This document shows positions 49,059 to 57,269 of a stretch of 64,000 nucleotides of DNA, piece after piece. The translations under genes were made by a program, and so were the position numbers. The notes beneath the pieces were generated by a model that saw only the letters and a program-made list of their open reading frames with translations, had not been told where the DNA came from and searched no databases. Source of the stretch: Cryptosporidium bovis (Eukaryota; Apicomplexa; Conoidasida; Eucoccidiorida; Cryptosporidiidae). Within the stretch, counting starts at the first letter, position 1, and each line of letters starts with the position of its first letter. Location: contig VHIT02000055.1 of NCBI GenBank assembly GCA_009768925.2, positions 35,745 through 99,744 of the forward strand, given 5' to 3'.

Positions 49059-50672
49059 ATGTTATCTACAGATATAGTTTCTGCAGGGGCACTTCAAAGT
49101 AGAACTAAATTAGAGTTGATAAGAAAAAAAATATATTCCTTCTTCCTGTTTGATTTAAATGTTCAAATTGAAAATAATGATATTGACGATACAAATTTTG
49201 AATTAAGCAACAAATTACTTTACTTTTTTCCTGGTTCATTATCAATAGCAACAATAAGGCATCAAGTGGGCCTTGTTGAGGGTTTTATTTCTATCTCAAG
49301 CATCCTAATAAATGATGGAAAAGAAATAAATTATGTTAGAACACGTAAACACGAAATTTCATTCAAAAGACTTAATGACACAAGTATTGTTGTTTGCATG
49401 ATTACATTGTTGCCACATTATATCCGCTCAAATTCTGGTAAGGTTATGACTATCGACTTTTCGGATGATGATTTTAATGATAGGATTTATAGCCAGGATG
49501 GTGGTTTAGACTATAAGTTACCATATTTAAAGGACAGTACAAATTTTTTTTCAGGTGAAGATGGCAAAAAAGATTCATTAATGTTAATACTTGATAGATT
49601 CACAGAGACGTTTAATTTGTTACACGGAGATTTATTGAATATAAATAGAGATAATCTTATAAGTATTCTCGAAGATTTTGTTCCTGGATTTCTAGACACA
49701 ATAGACCTGTCCACTTTGTCTTTTGCAACAAGTGTAGATGGGTTCTACTTTGCACCTGTTGAAAGACAAATTCAAATATCAGTAATTAATTTAGTTGAGG
49801 CAACTAGAAATAAATTCGACGATATCTGTCATGTAACAATTTTATTTGATGCACATTTAATTTATTCTACATTGGATAACCTTTCAAGTAAGATTCTATA
49901 TAATTATTTAGTGCTTTATAATGGTGTGGCTAGCAACGATAAACTTTGTAACGAACCATTTGGCAGATTTCCTCGGAGGGGCTACGATTATGAAGAACGA
50001 CCATTATCATCGTTTGGGAGGTGTAATCGATTCTCCGGAGATGGATTTCTTTTCGGGCCAATAACACAGGGTGGTGCAAGAGGGAAAAGAACAGATTTTG
50101 TATTTTCTCCAAGAATCTTTCTCCCGGACCATGTAAAAGAAGGATACAAACTCGTAGCATTCACATATAAAGAAATAATGATTGTTGTACTATTGAAAGG
50201 AGATGAGAAAAAACGATCGAAATTGTATAAAGACGAAGTTGATCCTGAGCTAAATGAAGAAATGAATTTTTGTTTCAAGATGAGAAAACATATGATCGAC
50301 AGTGAGGGAGGTATAAGAGATTTGTATTCAGATATCCTGAACCAATTTATAACTGTCATGAATTTGCCAGATTCATTTAGATTCTTTTATCTAAATAAAG
50401 CTAATAATGCAGTAAGGAGGTCAAATAAATTGTTCGAGCCAACAAACACATTAATGTCTTCGGTTGAAGGCGACTGTGTCTGGGGAACTGCTGCTTTGGT
50501 TCTTGACGAGTCAAGCAGAGTTAGTGAAATCTCATTTAAATCGGGCACAGAAGGTTGGGTCATTTGTAAAAAGTCGCTTGACCGCATTTTCTATTTGTTC
50601 TTTGAGAATCCTGAGACAACTTATGATAAAATAATGGGTAAGTTAAACCAAAAACGAAAAAAGAGAAAATAA
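49059..50672 (+). CDS. CCZ1: CCZ1-like vacuolar fusion protein
   Basis: A 537-residue protein resembling Ccz1, the partner of Mon1 in the complex that activates Rab7 on late endosomes. The N-terminal longin-type segment FFLFDLN...NKLLYFFP is followed by RHQVGLVEGFISISSIL, as in Ccz1 (KLLYFYP, QVGLCEGLI), then DRFTETFNLLHGDLLNI. A middle region (about 160-300) and a second domain that ends in FYLNKANNAVRRS follow. The C-terminus is basic (KLNQKRKKRK). No catalytic motif is expected, as GEF activity lies at the Mon1-Ccz1 interface. The match is in the N-terminal third; the rest is too diverged to verify. Single exon, first ATG. Confidence 0.7.
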   Translation: MLSTDIVSAGALQSRTKLELIRKKIYSFFLFDLNVQIENNDIDDTNFELSNKLLYFFPGSLSIATIRHQVGLVEGFISISSILINDGKEINYVRTRKHEISFKRLNDTSIVVCMITLLPHYIRSNSGKVMTIDFSDDDFNDRIYSQDGGLDYKLPYLKDSTNFFSGEDGKKDSLMLILDRFTETFNLLHGDLLNINRDNLISILEDFVPGFLDTIDLSTLSFATSVDGFYFAPVERQIQISVINLVEATRNKFDDICHVTILFDAHLIYSTLDNLSSKILYNYLVLYNGVASNDKLCNEPFGRFPRRGYDYEERPLSSFGRCNRFSGDGFLFGPITQGGARGKRTDFVFSPRIFLPDHVKEGYKLVAFTYKEIMIVVLLKGDEKKRSKLYKDEVDPELNEEMNFCFKMRKHMIDSEGGIRDLYSDILNQFITVMNLPDSFRFFYLNKANNAVRRSNKLFEPTNTLMSSVEGDCVWGTAALVLDESSRVSEISFKSGTEGWVICKKSLDRIFYLFFENPETTYDKIMGKLNQKRKKRK

Positions 50673-50820
50673 CATACTTCTCCGGCAGAATATTCCTCAG
50701 AATTTAAAGCTAAACATTTTAGTGGTATCTTTATTTAAATCGTTTTTGTGAAATGTGAAACTTCGAGGCAAAACCGAGGGCGCTAAATGCATAATTAATC
50801 AGTTGTAAGGGAATACAGGG

Positions 50821-51411
50821 ATGAGTGAGACGACCGTTGACTTTGATGCTGGATTCAGTAAATATAGAGTGATAGTTGTGATATTAGTTGCACTTATCAC
50901 TTCAATTATAGCAGAATTACTTTCCTATTTCGTTTTTTTCAGAAATAGCGACTACCTGAAGTTACAAGACAATCTCATTAAATCCAGGGCAAAACTGGAT
51001 AAGTTGAGATTCAGAGACAAAGCAGGGATTATAGCAGAAAATTCGAGCCTATCTTCAAGTTATTCATCTTCAAAGATCAAGAAAAACCCAAAAATTGAAA
51101 CACTCGAACGCGGAATTACAAATTTAAACCAGAAAATATCAATTATAAAGATGAAGTCCGGTATCTTAGTTGGCATTCTCTTCGCAATGGTAATTCCACT
51201 TTGTAACACGCTTTTTGGAGAGATGGCAATATGTAAACTTCCATTTGAGCCGATCAAAATGTTTAGACTCATTACACAGGCAGGTCTGAAGAGTGCCTCT
51301 TTAAATGATGCAGGAAGTATCTTTATTTTTGGTCAGGCATTTATGGCCTTTAGGATGGCTATACAGAAGGCAGTTTATTTGGATTCCTCGTCTTCCTTTG
51401 GCAGAATTTGA
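50821..51411 (+). CDS. TMCO1: TMCO1-like ER membrane protein
   Basis: A 196-residue ER protein of the TMCO1/EMC3/Get1 (Oxa1) superfamily; the human protein is a calcium-leak channel and part of a ribosome-bound translocon complex. Seen: TM1 at about 17-39 (VIVVILVALITSIIAELLSYFVFF), a cytosolic coiled coil with LKLQDNLIKSRAKLDKLR, then KMKSGILVGILFAMVIPLCNTLFG as the second helix, FEPIKMFRLITQAGLKSA, and a third helix near 165-185. The order SMVRMKS..., F(N)SIF(D)G, KLPF(T)P of human TMCO1 is matched by IIKMKS, CNTLFG and KLPFEP. An extra Ser-rich loop (about 75-88) is inserted in the coiled coil. Length is close to human (188). Confidence 0.9.
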   Translation: MSETTVDFDAGFSKYRVIVVILVALITSIIAELLSYFVFFRNSDYLKLQDNLIKSRAKLDKLRFRDKAGIIAENSSLSSSYSSSKIKKNPKIETLERGITNLNQKISIIKMKSGILVGILFAMVIPLCNTLFGEMAICKLPFEPIKMFRLITQAGLKSASLNDAGSIFIFGQAFMAFRMAIQKAVYLDSSSSFGRI

Positions 51412-51585
51412 AGCGACAGAAAAAAAGTGCTATGAAAGTCATATAGTCGATTGAGGAAGAAATCACTGTATTTTATTAAAATCGACTAGATTGGTTAGCG
51501 TATTAGGATAAGGAGCTATTTTTCTAATTTTGCCACTATTTTCGTGTCTAGTAGACTAAGGGGCAGCAACATCTGGTAATTAAAT

Positions 51586-52485
51586 TTATTGGTTTACGTA
51601 ACCGGATGAGTATGGCTGTGAGAAGCTTGCATAATTGTCCTCGACATTATAATATTGATTTGTACGTGTAAACTTCTCAACCTGGGTTTCAACATCGTTG
51701 GTAAGTTCAGTTTCACCAAATGATGGAGAAAATTCATTTATTGCTGGTTCGAAGAACATCGCCCAGAGTGAAGCAGCGGCAAATGAAGACAATGCAAATA
51801 TGTTGACACCTGTAGTTCTGAATGTTGTTGCATGTATGATTATTGCAATTCCAGACGCGGAAAATGCAATGAAATTGATATAACCATAAGTACTGCCAGC
51901 TCCTTCGTCCTGGAAAAGTTCTAGGAGTAGGAACCCAAGACCGAAAAGAATAAAGGCAATACCACAAAGCATTTGCCCAAAGGTAAGGAAGTTGATCTCA
52001 ACACCGCCTTGTGCGACGGCCATATTGAATGCGGTTTCCAAGTCTGTTGTTCCTCCAAGTTGCAGAGTAAAGACAAATCCTATCGTTTTTCCAATGAAAT
52101 CTAATAAAGTTGCAACTTTTATTATTTTGGAGCCAGTGACATATCCTCTCGCAAAGCAGGTATCATCAGCCAATAAAAGTTGGAACACCATTAAGTAGAG
52201 AGAGCCGATTATTCCCAAGAAAAAGCAGAATGATATATACTTCGGGGCATTTCCCTGAACCAATATTTCTCCCAGTGAATGGTAATTAAAGGCCAAGCTA
52301 CTTGTATAGTTGTAACTAATTAATGTCAATCCAAGATAACAAAGGAACTCGAACAACAAGCCCATTCGTAAGAATGTATTGAACATGTTTTCTACTGGCA
52401 GACTTGGGCCTTGCTTTGCTGCTATTCCTGTATCTACATTTTCAACTCGTGTTGATAACCACATGTTTTTAGTCGAAATATTCAC
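51586..52485 (-). CDS. Six-transmembrane protein of unknown family
   Basis: A 299-residue membrane protein with six hydrophobic helices at about 36-58, 83-105, 120-140, 166-190, 198-220 and 224-245, and short soluble ends. The N-terminus is polar; the C-terminus is about 55 residues, Asn/Tyr/Ser-rich. Size and six-helix topology match the GAPM proteins of the apicomplexan inner membrane complex, but I see no signature residue that proves it. No transporter or enzyme motif stands out. Compared with neighbours it has notably more Gly and Ala, which could reflect tight helix packing. First ATG at 52485. Confidence 0.7.
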   Translation of the reverse strand: MNISTKNMWLSTRVENVDTGIAAKQGPSLPVENMFNTFLRMGLLFEFLCYLGLTLISYNYTSSLAFNYHSLGEILVQGNAPKYISFCFFLGIIGSLYLMVFQLLLADDTCFARGYVTGSKIIKVATLLDFIGKTIGFVFTLQLGGTTDLETAFNMAVAQGGVEINFLTFGQMLCGIAFILFGLGFLLLELFQDEGAGSTYGYINFIAFSASGIAIIIHATTFRTTGVNIFALSSFAAASLWAMFFEPAINEFSPSFGETELTNDVETQVEKFTRTNQYYNVEDNYASFSQPYSSGYVNQ

Positions 52486-53307
52486 AAAAAATATTTAACT
52501 TGTTTATTTTAAAATAAATTCTAAATATTAAAATAGATTAGGATATCAAAACAATTTTTTATCCTAGATAATATCTACCTTTGTTCTGATTTTGGTGATT
52601 TCCATATAAGAAATCTGCTTTACTCACATGTATTTATTTCTATCCATTACACGACACGACAGGAATTTACGTATTTTTTATTATTGTCTTCTATCACGTG
52701 GGGAGTGATAGTTCAATACGTTAAAGCATTTGTCTATTGTCAACACTAACAGAGATATTGAAATACTTCAAAATGGGATATTAAACACAAAAAGAACACA
52801 TGATGATTCACAAAACTGTCATTTGTATGATGTTATAATAGAAGAATAACAAATTGTTGTGACAAAAGTGAATTACAAATGCAATGAAAGTGTTAAATTA
52901 TTAGACTAATTCAAAGTACCTAATATTTCAGCTGACTTTTTGCACACATTTATAACTACAAATTATATGAATACATGCAATAAATCTGTCCTATTTATTA
53001 CATCTAATAAGTTTAGTATTTTGTGTGAAAACGGGCGGCAATATATGAAAGCACACGATAAAATACTTAATTCTATTTCTAATTTGTACCCTTAAACTAC
53101 ATTAGATATTGCTATGATTTGTCTATATTGTTAGCATAAGGAGTTGAAGCATTGAGTGCAACTTTGATGTGTGTAACCTGCAAGTATTTTAGTATATTTT
53201 TGTTTGTAGCTAAAATAACGTTTTTAAGCTGGAAAATGACTAGTACCCGAATGAAGTGATCTACTTATATTTCCAACTCTTATTATCAAAGCTCTTCTTT
53301 TTATATA
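52486..53307. other. Long divergent intergenic region
   Basis: An 822-bp spacer, one of the longest in the window, between the six-TM gene and the polycystin-like channel. It contains ACGGGCGGCA at 53031-53040 (GC-rich, GGCGG core) and is otherwise AT-rich. No ORF with coding character; no RNA gene that I can support. Confidence 0.5.
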
Positions 53308-55401
53308 ATGATGTATCGGTCCATTAGGAGAATGTTGACTCTTGAGGAATCTAAGAAGGAGGAATTGGATGAGGGTGAAATAAAGTATATTAGAAAACGA
53401 CGGGTGTTTTTTTTGTTTTTATTTACAATACTATATGTTTCTTGCTTTCTAATGGAACATAGCCATAATAAAAGCGCTCCAATCTCTCAACAAATAAGGT
53501 CTAAACTATTTGCTTCTACTTCTGAACAATTGAATAGAATTCAAGATCAATATGGAACTCCTGATTTGGAATCTGTGATTTCTGGTTCTGCGGCAGCGGA
53601 TATTCTGTACTTACTTCAGGCATCATGTAGATCAAAGTCATTAATTGACGATGGGATGACCGAATTCTTCAATTGTGATATTGTTAAAATAGATTGGAAT
53701 AGAACACATCCAAATCCTACTCATCCTGAATTGCCTTGTGACTATTCATCACTAGAAAAGTATGTCGAAAATGGGGATAGTACACCACTTGGTGAATTTC
53801 CACCAATTATAACAAACTATTACGAAACCAACAAAATACCAAAAGATCAACAATCAAAACCAATTTATCATCAATTTCATGAGTCTAAATTGCTATTGCC
53901 ACTTTTCTCAAATGCAGCTGACAATAGTCCCGGGCCAATTCCATCTTTACACAAAAAGATAAATATGATAGGAAGAAAGTTGTTTAGGAGTGAAACCAAT
54001 GAAACTGGCAATATGCCGGAAAATGACATATTTAAAGATAAGAATGTTGTTCAATCAAGTGAAATAGCAGAGAAATACAAAAGAAGTAATTCAATAGGAA
54101 CGGTGTTATCTGAAGGTAATTTAGCAACAAATAATCAAAAACTAGCAGTCGATAAAAATCATCATTGGGATTTATTGTTTAAATGCGATCCTGAATGGGT
54201 GACTATTATTTTTGAAGTTTCTGCTGTTCAAAAAGAAAAGTATCCACTTTGGTGGAGAACAAAGTTGCACCTATCTCGTAATTCTCCATATTTAAATCAC
54301 TATATTCCAAATGTGGAAATCACGACTGGAATGGTATATCATAGACATTATCCTATTTCAACAATTTTGCCTGTTTTAGCAATCTTATTATTTACATGGT
54401 TATTACTTCCTGGAGCAATTTCAAGTGTTATAATGTTCCCGTATAATGTGTACAGATTAGTCACAAAAAACGGTAGATTTAGAGAAATAATCGGACATTT
54501 TATAGATCCTTTTGGGAATAGAATTCATTCATTGAGTTGGTTCCAAATCTTAATTGAAAATGCAATTGGAATAGTGATAATTTTAGGTTTTACGTTTTCA
54601 AGCATAGCCTTGCATTTTGGCTCTGAGCTTTGTATTGAAACAGCATACAAGAAATGTATTGATCCCGGCAAATTTTGGTCAGAGACTCTCCATTTAACTG
54701 GTATAGAGTACTACGGACAATTACTTTTCAGCATGTGGATTAAAACAAAACTTCACTCCATTGCGGTTCTGTTGTTATTTATAAGGTTATTGGAAATTTC
54801 CTTGTTTTTTACAAACACCAGCTTCCTAATAATGACATTTGTATTTGCGTTTGTACCATTCATGCATTTTACAGCAATTTTTACAGTTCTATTATTCGCA
54901 TTTTCAATCATTATGCATGCAATGTATGGCGCAATCTATGTCCAATTCTCGACTATCCCGATTTCATTTTATTCATTATTTTTGTTGGCGTTTGGAAGTC
55001 CATTTTCGAATACAGACAGTGGGGTACATGCATATTTTGAGAAAAGTGCGTATGGCGCTGCAGTTATGCTTTTGTTGTTCGAAATATTTTTCGTGACCAT
55101 TCTACTGAATATGTTTACTACAATCATTATGAATTCCTATGCAATTGCAACTAAAAATGTAGAGTGTCCCATGAAAATGAAAAAGGTGACAGCTTCACTT
55201 TGGTATCAGGCAAAATTAATCTTTGGATTTGATAAGGAGCTTCAAGAAGAAATAGATACAATTGAGAGACTTGGGACAATGATTAAAGAAAGTGAAGAGG
55301 CAGTGGTGCTAGATATGGCACTTCACTTACCACCAGTCATAACACCGACGAATTCTTCAGGAAATGACTCAAAAGCTCCACTTCTAAATGGGGATAAATA
55401 G
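53308..55401 (+). CDS. Polycystin/mucolipin-like cation channel
   Basis: A 697-residue TRP-superfamily channel of the PKD2/TRPML type. TM1 at about 34-51 (FFLFLFTILYVSCFLM) is followed by a large extracytosolic loop (about 52-345) as in polycystins, then five more helices: about 348-375, 412-437, 472-498, 506-545, and S6 at about 590-618 (LLLFEIFFVTILLNMFTTIIMNSY). The pore helix region is at about 550-580 (STIPISFYSLFLLAFG). The PKD2 layout is clear; selectivity residues and EF-hand are not identified, and the cytosolic tail is short and charged. It would pass Ca2+ or other cations in an intracellular or plasma membrane. Two adjacent ATGs start the frame. Confidence 0.75.
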   Translation: MMYRSIRRMLTLEESKKEELDEGEIKYIRKRRVFFLFLFTILYVSCFLMEHSHNKSAPISQQIRSKLFASTSEQLNRIQDQYGTPDLESVISGSAAADILYLLQASCRSKSLIDDGMTEFFNCDIVKIDWNRTHPNPTHPELPCDYSSLEKYVENGDSTPLGEFPPIITNYYETNKIPKDQQSKPIYHQFHESKLLLPLFSNAADNSPGPIPSLHKKINMIGRKLFRSETNETGNMPENDIFKDKNVVQSSEIAEKYKRSNSIGTVLSEGNLATNNQKLAVDKNHHWDLLFKCDPEWVTIIFEVSAVQKEKYPLWWRTKLHLSRNSPYLNHYIPNVEITTGMVYHRHYPISTILPVLAILLFTWLLLPGAISSVIMFPYNVYRLVTKNGRFREIIGHFIDPFGNRIHSLSWFQILIENAIGIVIILGFTFSSIALHFGSELCIETAYKKCIDPGKFWSETLHLTGIEYYGQLLFSMWIKTKLHSIAVLLLFIRLLEISLFFTNTSFLIMTFVFAFVPFMHFTAIFTVLLFAFSIIMHAMYGAIYVQFSTIPISFYSLFLLAFGSPFSNTDSGVHAYFEKSAYGAAVMLLLFEIFFVTILLNMFTTIIMNSYAIATKNVECPMKMKKVTASLWYQAKLIFGFDKELQEEIDTIERLGTMIKESEEAVVLDMALHLPPVITPTNSSGNDSKAPLLNGDK

Positions 55402-55643
55402 TTTTAGTAAAATCATGGTTTTTAATGTATCAAAATAAACTTAGCCACTTTATAACTAGACATTTTTTAATTTTATTTTTAACTATTCCAATTGTCTATT
55501 TCCGGCAAAAAATGCGGTGCTTTTTTTCTTTTGCGAATTTTGATAAAACTATCGAAAATCTATAAAAAAATATTATTTGTCACTGCCGAATATTATGAAT
55601 ATTAATTATATTTAGGGTTTTAAACTTATATTTAGTTGCAGGG

Positions 55644-57269
55644 ATGACACCTGATTATTCTCGGGTTTTGAAGATCTGCACATTTATTGGTGCAACGGGA
55701 GTGGGTATATACTTCGGGTGGAGACTGGTAAATTATAATAGGTCACTTAATAAACAATCGATTGAATACAGAAAAAGAAAAAGTGATGGCGAATTAAAAT
55801 GCTTAAACTGCAATTGCAGCAATGATCTAGAGTCTATATTATATAACGAAGAAAAAAAAGATAGAAATGACTCTGGAATAGTTGTAAAATCAAAAAATAT
55901 GAATGAAGAGACGAAGGAAGCCCACATCCCGGGACTAGCTAAAATAATGATAAAAAACTTTGGTTGTAATCATAATAGAAGCGATTCTGAAAGTATGGCT
56001 GGACTACTTTCCGAGTACGGGTATACGATTGTTGAAGACTTGGAATTATGTGATTTGATTGTGATTAATAGTTGCACAGTTAAAGGGCCAAGTCAAGACT
56101 CGTGTATGAATAGTATCGAATCAGCGAAATCAAAGGAAAAGCATATTATTGTTACTGGATGCGTCCCACAAGCAGATATTAATCTTGAATTTCTAAAGGA
56201 TGTATCCATTTTGGGGGTAAAGTATATTCATCGTATTGTTGAGGTTGTTGAATTGACATTACAGGGAAATGTAGTTTCACTTATCCCAGAAAAAGAAAGT
56301 AAAAGTTTGGGATATGTCATTGACCCATTAGAAATAGCTTTACCACCGTTAATGCTCCCAAAAGTGAGAAAAAATCCATATATTGAGATTATAACTGTTT
56401 CTGTTGGTTGTTTGGGAAATTGTACATACTGCAAAACAAAGCAATCTAGGGGAGAACTTGGGAGCTACCAAATAGAAACGATTCTGGAAAGAGTTAAAAA
56501 GAGTTTAGGAGAAGGAATAAAGCAATTTTGGTTGACGTCTGAAGATATTGGTGCATATGGGAAGGATATTGGTACAAATTTATCAGTGTTGTTGAGGGAA
56601 ATCCTTAAAATTTTGCCTCAAGATACTATGCTAAGAATAGGTATGACAAATCCACCCTATATTTTGGACCAGGTAGATGAAATTGTTGAAATATTAAAAC
56701 ATCCTAATGTATTTGAGTTTTTACATATTCCTGTTCAAAGTGGAAGCAACAAAATATTGAATGCAATGAGAAGAGATTATTCAGTAGAGGATTTTTGTTT
56801 ACTTGTTGATTCTATATTGAGAGATATACCATTAGCAACAATAGCCACTGACATTATTTGTGGATTTCCTGGAGAAAGTGAAAACGACCATCTTGAAACA
56901 GTAAATTTAATCAAAAAGTACCGTTTTCCTGTTATAAATATTTCGAAATTTTATCCAAGACCTGGAACTCCTGCCGCAAAGATGAAACCTGTGCAGAATG
57001 GTGTTTCAAAAAGCAGGAGTTTAGAAGTCACAACAATTTTCCAATCTTTCAATCATAATGAGTATATTTTTGAGAGTTTACCTCAGGACAAGATAGTTCG
57101 TGTATGGTTTATTGAAAATTCAGAAAAGAGTGATCACACTATTGGACACACCAAACACTATAACAAAGTACTCGTTGCTAGAAACGATGATTTACTTGGG
57201 AGGAGCGCAAGAGTAAGAATTACAAGTGCTCAAAAATGGCATTTGGAAGGTATTGTCATTGGAAATTAG
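55644..57269 (+). CDS. CDKAL1: CDKAL1-type tRNA methylthiotransferase
   Basis: A 541-residue radical SAM enzyme that adds methylthio to N6-threonylcarbamoyl-A37 of tRNA-Lys(UUU). An N-terminal hydrophobic helix at about 9-28 (ICTFIGATGVGIYFGWRLV) precedes the first iron-sulfur domain with three cysteines (C108 in FGCN, C144 in NSCTVKGP, C173 in TGCVPQ), the radical SAM CxxxCxxC motif (C256, C260, C263), LTSEDIGAYGKD and HIPVQSGSNKILNAMRRDY, then a TRAM-like C-terminus. NSCTVKGPSQ and LTSEDIGAYG identify the eukaryotic/archaeal (e-MtaB) class. Human CDKAL1 is anchored at the C-terminus; here the anchor is at the N-terminus. The stop codon overlaps the next gene's stop. Confidence 0.93.
   Translation: MTPDYSRVLKICTFIGATGVGIYFGWRLVNYNRSLNKQSIEYRKRKSDGELKCLNCNCSNDLESILYNEEKKDRNDSGIVVKSKNMNEETKEAHIPGLAKIMIKNFGCNHNRSDSESMAGLLSEYGYTIVEDLELCDLIVINSCTVKGPSQDSCMNSIESAKSKEKHIIVTGCVPQADINLEFLKDVSILGVKYIHRIVEVVELTLQGNVVSLIPEKESKSLGYVIDPLEIALPPLMLPKVRKNPYIEIITVSVGCLGNCTYCKTKQSRGELGSYQIETILERVKKSLGEGIKQFWLTSEDIGAYGKDIGTNLSVLLREILKILPQDTMLRIGMTNPPYILDQVDEIVEILKHPNVFEFLHIPVQSGSNKILNAMRRDYSVEDFCLLVDSILRDIPLATIATDIICGFPGESENDHLETVNLIKKYRFPVINISKFYPRPGTPAAKMKPVQNGVSKSRSLEVTTIFQSFNHNEYIFESLPQDKIVRVWFIENSEKSDHTIGHTKHYNKVLVARNDDLLGRSARVRITSAQKWHLEGIVIGN

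Noticed and set aside
52799-52932. C/D box snoRNA (ATGATGA ... CTGA)
   Set aside because: Boxes are about 130 bp apart with no terminal stem; chance in AT-rich DNA.
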